Below, piece by piece: positions 37,367-49,300 of a stretch of 64,000 nucleotides of DNA. Where the stretch lies: assembly GCF_918797505.1 (NCBI RefSeq), contig NC_092797.1, forward strand, positions 19,853,372 to 19,917,371, read 5' to 3'. Each line of letters opens with the position of its first letter. Position 1 is the stretch's first letter. The position numbers and the translations under genes were made by a program. Source of the stretch: Bemisia tabaci. Taxonomy: Eukaryota > Arthropoda > Insecta > Hemiptera > Aleyrodidae. The notes under the pieces were generated by a model that saw only the letters and a list, made by a program, of their open reading frames with translations, had not been told where the DNA came from and searched no databases.

Positions 37367-40300
37367 TCGCCAAGGGCCCTGCCTCGCAACTAGCGAAACG
37401 AACGGAATGTGTCGAGCAACGCGGGTCGGAAAAGCCCTTCTCTATTCTCCTTGAGAATGCAGTGCTGGCAATTATGCATCGTCATTAAATCAGCAATTCG
37501 CCCAGGCACGAATGTATTTTCCAGTGATATTTTCGTGGAATTTTGATTACCCGCTCGGTGGATCGGATGATCTATCGTGCCGAGCTATGAAAAAACACCG
37601 TATGTACTTTCGGACGTTGTCATATCTCTTTTTATAAAAAAAAAACGAATTTTCTAAGAAGTTAATTCATATTTTTACTGTGATTGTCTGGAGTATTTAG
37701 TTCGCACTTTAATGTGAACGAGGTGTCAATTTTCGAGAAGCCATTGAAAAGCTGGAAAAGTCAGATAATGTCGCCTAACCCTGAAAATTCCGATTGGAAT
37801 TTCGTCAAGCAACCTTAAAATTTCTTTTTTTTTTTTATCCGAAAAATATAATTATTTTCTATCACACCCACACGCAGTATCGATGAAAATTAGATCCTCT
37901 ACCTCTAAGTTCTCGGATGTCAATTTGTTCTCACCATCGACCTCCCTCACGATTGGACTTTAAGACGTACGCAGCATGGTGTCAATAAATAATTTACCCA
38001 ATTTTTCCTGACACCATGATCACTCAAAAATAATATTGTGTCAACAAAACCTAAAACATCTTTTAATTTGCAACTCTTGCTTTACGTGTGTCGTTAAGTC
38101 TTACCTGACCCAGTGCCGGATTTACTTACTTGCCGCCCATGGGCCGCATGTATTTTGCCGCCCCCTTCTCATTCGTTTTGAAACATCAATAAAAACCATC
38201 AAGTGAACGTGCCGGAGGGGGAGGGGCTCATAAGACGCGTTTACCTACTCGTGTTGGGCACATTTTTTGCGAGAGCCCTGTCAACACTATACTAGCAAAA
38301 GTTCACGGAACTTGGCGCGATAGTTACGTTCCGTAAACCTATCTCTGTGTGGCCCTTCCAGGGCCTTCCATTTAAGTGTATGAAATTAACGACAAAATAA
38401 TTACAGAACAAACATAAATGTGCTTTAATGATCTTAACTTCCGACGCCGGCCGCGCCGCGTTGACCGCTCTGTGTTTGGCGCAATGCGTGAAGTATTCCT
38501 ACAGTTTTGTATGCGCTATGCGTTTCATGCCGACTGCTGCTGCACGCACTGTTTTTGACGCAATGCGTGAAGTATTCACGCAGTCTTGTAGGCGCTATGC
38601 GTTTCACGCCGCCCGCTGCTGACCGCAGCGACCGCATTGTCTTTGACGCAATGCGTGAAGTATTCATGCAGTCTTGTAGGCGCTAATATGTGTTACATGC
38701 CGACCGCCGCGCCGCGCTGAGGGTTTCTCCGTTTCCTCTCAAGTTCTCGTCATCATTGCTCTCTGCGCCGCGCCGTTCTAGACCAAATTCCGTGTTCGGT
38801 TTCTCTCCTAGTCTTAACTCGACTATTAAAGGTGCTGTCTCTCGTATCACAGAAAGACGAAAAAATTAGAAATATACTCTCAGGAAATGAGAGATTTTGT
38901 CACCTTTTCTCGTTTGTAATTTTTTTTCTGACTCCGAATTTTCTTTACAGTTACATTTAATAAAATTGCAAAATTTGCCGCCCCCTAAATTTGCCGCCAT
39001 GGGCCGTAGCCCATGTGGCCACCCCCTAAGTCCGGCCCTGACCTGACCTATTTTGAGCTAACCTACTTACACGTGACCCAAACCTCTCCTGGATACTATT
39101 TTTTTGGTTATACTTGTGAGGAAGTTATTTTTTTTTGATACTGTGATCGTTGACTCCGTCATCAGATTTTGGGTTTGTTGACACCATGCACATTGCACAT
39201 CCCTTTAGGAATTACGTCCTTCTTGGAACGAACCGATCACAATCGCTTCTGGATCCGCGTGGCAGCGGAGCTCGAAGACTGCATCTCCTGGGAACGGGCG
39301 CGCAGGCCAGGCCGTTTTTGCTCGGCGGCGGCGCGGCTGCTGCGACAATAATTAAAAATCGTTTTATGAGCCGTGACTCCGGCGGTCTAGCTTTGGAGGT
39401 CGTCTAATTTCTTTTTTGTGCTTTTCCTCCGCCGCGCCGCGCCGCGACCTACGTGCACCTCGTTCCGCGCGCCGCCGCCACCGTTTTTGTGTCAACTTTC
39501 TCATCCTCGTCCTCAGCTTTGGATCAGATTACTACATCTACCGTTCCTTCATCCCATCGCCGTTATCATAAACGTCGTATGACCATCCGAACGTTGTCAA
39601 ATTTCTCCTGATAGAACATGCTTCAAGTTATCAATATTTTTCTGTGAAATTTTCATGCATGCTGGAATAAATTGTGAGTGATATTCCTCGAAAAATGCGA
39701 TGAAAAATGTTTACATCTTTAGCAGAAAATTCGTTATTTATCCGACGAAATTTGACAACGTCTGGCTGTTCATACGGCGTTTCCTCTAAGCATGGCCGTA
39801 TCGGTCTGTAGGACAGATACGTGCCGTCATATCTAACTGTCGTAAAGCGAATTAAGGAGAGGAAAATACATCAGAGGCCAGAGGCCAGTAGCGTACTAAC
39901 AATGTAAATGGATAAGAAGAAAGTTTGTCTCTTTTTTTTCTTGCTATCAAGAGCTTGGAGCCCCCTCTAGTTCTGAGTTAACTTTGCGGCCTTTGTCTTA
40001 AACGACGCACGACGCTAGACAAACAGCCACAGCACTTGGTTAGTTGGTTAGGACAAACCCCTGCTCTAGACCTTTCAAATTTTCGGGGATTGAGGCCGAA
40101 TGGAGACTTTTCTGCAGATCCGCTCTTCCGTTCCTTGAAAATTTGTCGCCATCACCGGGATTCGAACTGGGGACTTTTTGGTTTAGAGTTAGACGCGCTG
40201 ACCACCAGGTCAACCTGGACGGCTAAGAAGTTAGTTAATTATTTTGCTTCCTCCAGGAAGCAACAGATTTGCTTTAAAACCAACCCCAGAATAGTGCAAA

Positions 40301-43300
40301 CGAAGAACCTTCGGTCATTTTCACATTGAGGTTTAGAGAAGGATCAAGCTTTCTTCCTCTTTACCTTAGTGGACGAAATTTTTTAAACAATTTTCATCAG
40401 CCTCATTAGAAACCCCAAGAAGAAAAAAATCGGAGTCGAGGAAGTATTTTCCTGAGATAGGGGCGTCAGCGAATGGATCACCCAGTCATTGGACCGTCTT
40501 ATCCGGTGTTTTACGGACTATCAGGCCAGGATCTACAAGAATAGGGAATCGCGGTAATAACTCATCTTTATGCGCCTTATCGTCGCATTTAACGAGCATC
40601 GGGAATTGTGATTTTCCGTCTTGCAGCCTTGAGGCAAAGCACCGGGCCAGAGCCATCATCATAATGCACCGTGAAACCTCTTCAAATTTCCCTCCGCCAG
40701 TCGAATCAGTCGATGCTAAAACCCAACGAATGCATCGCCTATTGAACCTCAAGCTCCATCAAAAGGCACATAACGTGGGGCTCATGAGATTATTGGACAC
40801 GTTAGATTTTGGTTCGCGGGATTTTTTCCGGCCGGCAAATCAGGCATAACACGCCGGCCGGCGAGCACTTGTCATTCTAATGTGAAGGTGCTCTGAAGTT
40901 CAAGAGGCAAAAAAGATACGAGAACGCAGCTCCTTGACGATGCGATGGGCGCAGCGAAGTGCCCGCTGCCCGGTGCGTTTATTTTCAAGGCCGCGCCGTT
41001 TTCTATGGGGCCATCTATAGGAGAGGTGAGCCATTTGTTTGCTAATGCGACCATCGCTCCATGCCTGGTGTCGGAGGAAATTGCTTCCAAGATCGCGGAT
41101 TTTGCGGTTTTCTTCGATCTTGTCCCGGATCACCGCTTGCGCGGTTATTCTGCTATCACTAAAACCAGGGTTGCCACAGTCAGGGAAAACCGGGCAGTGT
41201 CAGAGAATTTTAAAAAGTCAGGAAAACCGGGAAATGTCAAGGAAAATGACGAAAATGTCAGGGAAAATTTGTTAAATCACCTTCATTTGCTTTCCAGAAT
41301 GGGTTTGAGGTTTCGAACAACAAATTTTGCCTAAAAACTATTTTCGATTATGTCTTCTTAACCATCCGTTACATCTTCATTTGTCAGGGAATTTCACCAA
41401 AATGTGTCAGGGAAATCAGGAAAACGTCGGAGAGATTCATTTTCTAAATTCTGTGGCAATACCCCGATTCCAAGGTTGCAAAACTTACTAAAACAATTCA
41501 ATTTTCTACGAGGATAGACCTGCACAATTTTCATCGAAAATTTTTCCCGGGACAGAAGAAAAATTAGTGCAAAGTTCCGTCAGAATCTCTCGGAATCTCC
41601 CGGTAAAAATGCATAATTTGCGCCAAAAAATCTGGCAACATTGAAACGTAGTCACGGCTTTTCGCCAGGAAAACCGCGAGTTCTGTGCCATTTTTTTGAA
41701 GGGAGTAAATCATTATCTGCGTCATCGGGAGATTCGACAACGCAGAGATACGTGGCGGCGATAATTTTTCGCACGTGATGAGTCTCGGAGGATGCGGGGC
41801 GTTGCATTGCGCTTATTGTTTATTTCCTATGCACAAACTGCATGAATGGACTAAGACGGAAGAACCGGAGAGCCGTAGCGTGCCCGGGGCACGGGGCACG
41901 AGTTTCCGCCGGAAAAGGCCGATTTTGGTCCGGTATCCGTATCGTCGTCGCCTCCGAAGAAAATGCACGGACAATCCCTCGCGGACAACCGGTAACCGGT
42001 GTGCAGAAACCAGCAACGATCCTAGTTTACATCAATCTCTCTTTCGTGTAAATCACTGTTCATTGGGTCAGTGGGTTAGCCCAGAAATTAGTCCTCGTGA
42101 AGAGTAAACTTCATCTGTGCTGCACTCATAGTGTACCTAGAGTCGTAATGTAAATGGGAGAGCGGGCGCCGTGTCCTGCTTTCCTGCTTTACGAGTTCCG
42201 AGCCCGGTGTGCGCCGATTTTCGGTCACTTTTTCGATACATGTTCGACCCAAAATGGTGATGTGGAATAGTGCCGTGCTAAGGAAGAACGCCGTATGATC
42301 CGTCAGACGTTGCCAAATTTCCTTTGATAAAAAGCGAATTTCCTGGTAAACTTATGAATATTTTCCTTCCAATGTTTAAGATTATTTTGCTCGCAATTTT
42401 ACCTAAAGTTCCTGAAAATTTCAAGGAAAAATATTCATAACTTCCCTTGAAAATGAACATTTTATCGAATGAAATTTGGCAACTCTCGAATGTTCATACG
42501 GCGTTCTTCCTTAGCACGCAGTTCGAATGAATTGGCAACTCTCGAATGTTCATACGGCGTTCTTCCTTAGCACGGCAGAATACGTGGCAGTTCCTATTTT
42601 CTTTGTTTACATCGGATGGCCGGGTGCCCGTGTATCGAAAACAATCGAGCAGTATCAAAAACATTCGATCATGTATCGAAAAAGTGACCCGGCGTCACAC
42701 AGGAGTCTCGGAATTTGGGACGTAGATGCTTAAAAGTGGCGCTGCCATCCCAATTTCATTACGACTTCATGCACTCTATGGCTGCCCTGAGCACAGTCCC
42801 TACTGCCGTGTGAAGGAAGAACGCCGTATGAGCCATCAAGTGTTGCCAAATCTCCTGCGTCAACAGGAAATTTCATTCTCAGGAAAATGTGTGAATATTT
42901 CTCTTCCGATGTTTCATCCCAGAATTTTTTTCGTAATTTAATCTAAAAAGCCTGAAAATTTCAAGGAAAAATATTCATGGTTTACTTCAAAAATAGATTT
43001 TTCTGTGAGGAAATTCGGCAACATTCGAATGCTCATACGACGTTTTTACTCGACACGGCAGAGCACGTAATTACAAGCGCAATCTCGCTTCTCAGACGAA
43101 GGAACGTAACTTCATTCTATAAGGTCGCAAAATATACTCATAACCAATCAATGCTTATCGGTTTATGATTCTGCAATTTCTGTCCTAGATTTTGATGATT
43201 TTTTCATACGCTTAGAAAAAAAACCAGTGCAATTTTCGGCCAAAAACTTTCAACAATTTTTTAGTGAAATTACGGTTTGCGAAAAAGTAATTTGCAATTT

Positions 43301-46300
43301 GAAAAGAAGTAGCGCTCTTTCATCGGGGAAATGCGCATGCCATTTGGGTTAAAATCAGAATCCACGGGTTTGGAGAAGCAAAATAATGCCCCAAAAAATG
43401 AACTATCAACGGGTGGAAAATAATGATGAATATGAGATCGGTCCATGAGACGCCATGCAATCTGGCTATCGTTTAAGTCGACTTCTCTGAAGATCTTTTT
43501 TTCATCGAAACTGCACTGTTTTCTCAACAGATTGAGCCAAATTTTTTTATAAAAAGTTCTTAAAACGAAAGATTTTATCCATATCTATTGATTGTGAGAG
43601 CAAAATATTGAACTGAAGTCTGCAGCTCTAACTCAAATAGAAGTAGTGTCTGACTTTATCTTAAGAACACACAATTAATTTTATACCCTAATCATTTGCC
43701 CTCATCTCTCCTTAGTTATCACTTTACATAACTCCATCATAAAACTCTATTTCGATAACGTTTTATCAACTTGCCGCATCTTTTATCGAACGGTATTGAA
43801 GCACTCCTCATCTTTATTCGTCGACCGGCAGTTAAGTATCCTCGTTGAAGGTTAGGCCTTATTCAGGTCTTTCATCGCAAACCCTCAACAATCCTATAAA
43901 TGTGATTATACAAAGGTGATACGCAATACAATACAATGGTGAAATACTTTCACAACAAAAGCAGCAGGGTTTCCGACGGCCAAGAAATCCTGGGAGGCCC
44001 CGAAAAATCAGGAACTACATTCGGGAAAAGTCAGGGAATTTGGCGAGTACCGCATCGGCTAAGCGATTGTAGCCATCCGTATGAGTTCTTTCCCTCTTTG
44101 AAATTTGAATCCGTAGACATGTCAATTTGGTCCAAGTCAATTTAGTCTCGCGTAATTTTCGTTTAAAGAAAAAAAAAAAATCCCAGTGCAAGTTTTGTCC
44201 AGAGGTCTAGAAAAAGCATGACAAAAAGGACCTTAAGGGAAAGCAAGAGAATACGGAAATTTTGGTGGCAGGTCGAAAAAGCAATACAAGTCAGCACATC
44301 TAAGTAGGAAATGGTGACATCATGGAAACCCTGATTTAGGCACAACAAGAGGGATAATTTAGACAGAAATATACGTGCTTGATTCTTTTGGCTTCGTTCG
44401 ATTGTCGAAGAAATACTTGCGAGGGCTTTCCTAATATGGTCCATAATACAAGGAAATTTATGTAGAGACCCTATCAAGCATCGTATGCGAAAATGACGAA
44501 TGGTCCATGCAAATGCATTACTCACCCGTCTTATTTTTTAACATGTAAGGCTTCATGTAGCACTGCAGTCATTTTTAGTGAGCCATCTGCACCCAATCCG
44601 TCTGCGTCTTAGCAGCCGTCTTGTCGACATGTGAATGTGACACTCACACCCATGCAAAGTGGTCATCGGGTTACCAGACGAGCTTCGTGATGCCATGTTT
44701 CCAGGAAAAATTTCACAGCTGTTCCCTTTCAATGACCTATGCCGTATTCTGCGCATTTTTTTTTTTTTTTTTGCAATTTTTGTCAACTCAGCGTTTGCGG
44801 TTTCTCGCGCTCAATTTCAATTCCGCACACAAATATGGATTTTTCACGTAAAATTTCGCAAGAAACACGATGGTGCCGCTGGTTTTCTCTGGAATCAGCT
44901 CGCAAGTTCTAAGCTCTAAGCTCAAAAAAGCTCTCAAAGTTAAGGCCGCAATGGAAGGATATAATATGGAGGGAGTTTGACTTGATTTAGAGGTGGACTC
45001 CAGTGCCTAAATTGCACATCGATGGTGAAACTACCAGACCACGTATCTCGGTTTGCGACGTCAAAGACTTCCTGTCATACTTTATTTTCTGAATGGAAAA
45101 CCAATTAACGTCAATTCTTGGAAACTTCCGAGTTTTTTCTTCTTTGTGCGAAGAAATCTCTATGTATTATCAAGAAATGATATTGATTTGTTCTCCTTCA
45201 AAAAAATAAAATGGGACCGGGGATTTTTAAACACTGCAAATGAGATACACGGAGAAAAAAGCTTCGTGCGTGGGCCCCGAACTTGAGGTCATATGGATCT
45301 CTGAAGTTTTCGGATCACGTATCTAAAAACTTGAGGTCGAGCTGCCGAAGTTCGGGTCAGACATCGAGGCACTTCGGTATGTACCGGAGTACTTCAGATG
45401 TATGATCCGAACCCTTCGGTACATATCGAAGCACTTCAGATGTCTGACCCGAACTTCGGCAGCTGGACCTCAAGTTTTTAGATACGCGATCCGAAAACTT
45501 CAGAGATCCACATGACCTCAACTTCGGGTCCCACGCACGAAGTTTTTTTCTCCGTGCACGTGGTCTAATAGTCTCACCGTCGACATTCCTGACACAAGCA
45601 AGAGTTGCATTTGGGAAGGTACCAGCCCTGCCCGGATTAATGTCCAGTCTTCTAGGAGTAAGGCTGCTGCGTACCCGAAATATTGATAATGTCATTCTTA
45701 GATCCACCCCCAGAGCAGGGTGGCAAAATTTCATGAAGAATAAAATCTTGAAATTTCACGTGAAATGTTTCATGAAAGTTCAGAAATTTATGAAAGATAT
45801 TGAAAAATACCGGTTCCTTTTCATGTTTCGCAAAATTTAAAAATTGGGACTTTCTTCCGTTTTTGTGTGTTTAAGTGCGGGTTGCATACTCTAGCCCCTG
45901 AAAAATATGAAATATTTCCCATGGCTCGTGAAACTTCATGAAATATTTCACTGAAATTTCCAATCTTTCATTTCTTTCTCACGTTTCATGCCACCCAGCC
46001 TCGGAGTCGCGGTTTTTGTGAATCCTACTCTGATTTTATCTCTTTGTGACTTTTATTGAATGCATTAGACAATTTTTTCTTACATTCCGGATGGTTTGTT
46101 GCAGGTTCGGCTGGAAAGTATCGGGGCAGAGGACATCGTGGACGCCAACCCCAGACTCATCCTCGGCCTCATCTGGACCATCATCCTCAGGTTTCAAATC
46201 CAGGAGATCGAAATCGACGTGGTGAGTATCGTTTTCAGTCCTCCGTCGGAAAAGCCCGAACAGCACGTGCATTCGTGCAAACGGTGCTGGAAATTATTTT

Positions 46301-49300
46301 TTTCTTTCTCAACACGTCCATGTGTCACGAGCCACGTGCGGACCGCGAATCTATTTTTGACGCCGTTGATTTTTTTTCCCCATCCCAACTCCGGAAGCAC
46401 GATGAGCGAGGCGGTGAGAACGGCATCGCAGCCGTAATTTCTCCGTAGAAGGTCAACGCAATCAAGTGCGATCAATAGTGATCGTTGATCATTTGGACGC
46501 ATTTCTGTCAAACGGAACTATATGCATTATGACGTGAACCCTGTTATGTATATATTCTTATGGGGTTCAGGGCTCATGTCATAATGCACATAGTTCCGTT
46601 TGATAGAAATACGTCCATTTTACCTGTGATAACATTTGAACAAGCTCGCTCTCTCGAAGCGCTTTCGCACTTTGAATCAGTGGCGAGGCGTGAATGATCG
46701 ATTATCGAGATTTCCCCATTTGAAGCTATGGTAAAGAATCGATTATTAAGGTGTTCCTTGCGAACACCCCATATCGATCCTTTTCCGTAGATTCAAATAC
46801 AGATTTTTCGATGTATCGCAAAGCACGCCACGCCACTGCTCCGAATGGAACATCTTGAACCGAAAGATCTTCACATTTCGACATGAGCCTCGGTTGTATT
46901 GTAGACTTCCCTGGGATAAAAGTTGTATGGGAAAAAACGCGTATCTGCTGAAGCTTTCTAATGGATTGCACGTTGTTTATCGAATCCTAGCGTGTAGATG
47001 GATCTTTGGTGCTTAATGACGTCCAATTGTAGGCCAATTGCCGAAAATGAGTAGCTATTTTCACGCGGGCAGTTTTTCTCCGTTAATATTAGCTCCCTTG
47101 AAACGGTGAAAGTTGCCGAGAAATATCAGTGAGGCAGTCATATCCTCAATCCTTTGACTGTCGATTACATTCAGGAATGAAGGCTCGTATTACTCGTATT
47201 TCATGTATCTGAAAACACTTGATTTAGGGAGATTTTCAATTTTTGGTCAGCTCAAGTAGAATAGTATGTTTGGTTCATTCAGAATCTCTTTATTGAATCC
47301 AGGCTTTTTCTAATATTCAAAATGTTGAATTGTTATATCTACTAATGTCAGTGTTGATAATTTGTTTTAAAGTAGTTTATAGAAACGGAAAACGACATAA
47401 AAATACCGTAAAATGCCTAGAGCTAAGGTCTCCTCAAAAAAGGAGGAAAATGTGCATAATTGCATCAGTTCAGTGACTATAGATGCAGTAAGCAAATGCA
47501 GTCACGGAAATAGAATTATTTCGCTTGTAGCGTAAAAAGTAAAGCCAAGTTCAACTCCTTCGGCTTCTTACTCACTTGCCATATTCGTTTGTTAAAATTG
47601 TTTCCTCCAAAAGCGAATTGTCTTTCAAGGAAATTCCTGGTCGAATGGGTCAATTTTCACCTTTTTCTTGGCTTCTTATTACTTATTTGCCCTGCTCTAA
47701 AACGACAACAACAACCTACTCCCGTTCGTTGAAATTCTCTACTCAAAGGTTCAAACTGTCTCGAAAAGAATGTACAGTGAAACAGGTTTGTCCATTTTCC
47801 TCTTTGACGAGTATGCATATAAATTGGAAATGCAACCAACGTGCGTTAAAAATCCAGAAAACTGAAAATCTCATTCGAGCACAATTTTCCCCTCTGTATT
47901 GAGATTTCCAGTTTTCTGGATTTTAACGCTCGTTGGCTACATGTCCAACTTGCTGTCCATACGACTCGTGCGTCTTGCGTCTACCGCAATCAGTGTGCCT
48001 ATACATTCATTAGATGTATCCTTTGCTGAAATTTCAAGCTGAGCGCTCTCGTTCGCAGTATTTTCAGGGGCGGACTAGCCATGGGGGCGGGGAGGCGATC
48101 GCCTCCTAACAATTTGCCGCGGAGGTCCTGAAGGGGCCCCCGCGGCGATTTTTCTCGAGTCATCGTTTTTCCCCGCAATGCTGTAATTTTCCAGTATTTT
48201 TCAGTCACTACAAGGCCCCAAAATCCTTGAAAACTTGCCTCTAAGAAACATGAAAGGTCGCCGAAAGCCTATAATACAGAGTATAAGGGGGAAATCTAGT
48301 GGGCTCCTAGAGCCCCGGAAGTGATAGGGGCCCCTGAAGAATCCCGAGAATAGATTATTTTGAAGTCCAAATACTCTTGAATTTGACTCCAAAAATGCTT
48401 AAAATTGCGTTTTTAAAGAGTAAAATTTTCAAATTTTTCCGGGGTAGGCCCCCAAACCCACCAGAGAGGGGCCCCCGAACGACAGGAGGGGCCCCCAAAT
48501 CTAGGTCGCCTCCTGACTTTTCGATTGCCAGTCCGCCCCTGATTATTTTCTGTTGGAGGCCCCTCGAGTTCTTTACTCCCCGAATGGAATTTGACAAGAA
48601 GGAGCCACCATCCCTGGCTCATTTGAGAAACAACATGTTTATCAATAGTTTCCCTGCACAGAAAGTACTTTTATATAGGTGAGCCAAAAATAATGGCTCC
48701 AAATTGCAAAATCAAGTCTGAATGGCCTCCTCGGCCTGTGTGCGGATCCACCACTGAACAGAACCTCTAGATCCAGACCCCCTCTCGGCTCATCTCAACT
48801 CATGATCCCCGGTAATAAAGCAGCGACGATGAAGGCTTTAAAAGTTGCCATTTTATCATGATTCGAGCGTTAAAAAAAGCGGCGGAGCACCAGCAAAATC
48901 CACTCCCTATTAAACGCCTCTCTGTTACAGTTAGTTTTAATTTGCGTTACTATCGGCGTAATCTTTGCTCTCCCCTTTTCTTCGCGTTATGAGCATCATC
49001 ACGCCGCGCCGCCATTCCGTAGCGCGCTTATCGCGGGCTATAATTAATAGCCGAGGATGCCAGAATGGAGCTCTAAGATTGGTCTGTCTCGCATTGGATC
49101 TTTGCCGAAGGATGAGGCTGGATCTTCGGAGACCCGCAGATAAACCTACTGTTCGGAAAATCCGAGAAAATCCGAAAATATCAGGAAATTATCTGTCAAC
49201 AGGAAAATTCAGGAAAATCGGCCACGGATCAGGAAATATTGAGAGCTTAAATCAACCATTTTTCAAACAACAATTCCTTTTATTACATATGTTGATTTCG

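Noticed and set aside
37340..37367. Poly-A tail of a retroposed gene
   Set aside because: No recognisable coding or SINE sequence immediately upstream and no target duplication around it.
44163..44525. 120-codon minus-strand frame rich in Leu and Phe
   Set aside because: AT-rich low-complexity sequence with a Phe run from a homopolymer; no motif or family resemblance.
46194..46511. 105-codon minus-strand frame opposite kst exon 4
   Set aside because: An antisense shadow overlapping a conserved exon, with no own similarity.
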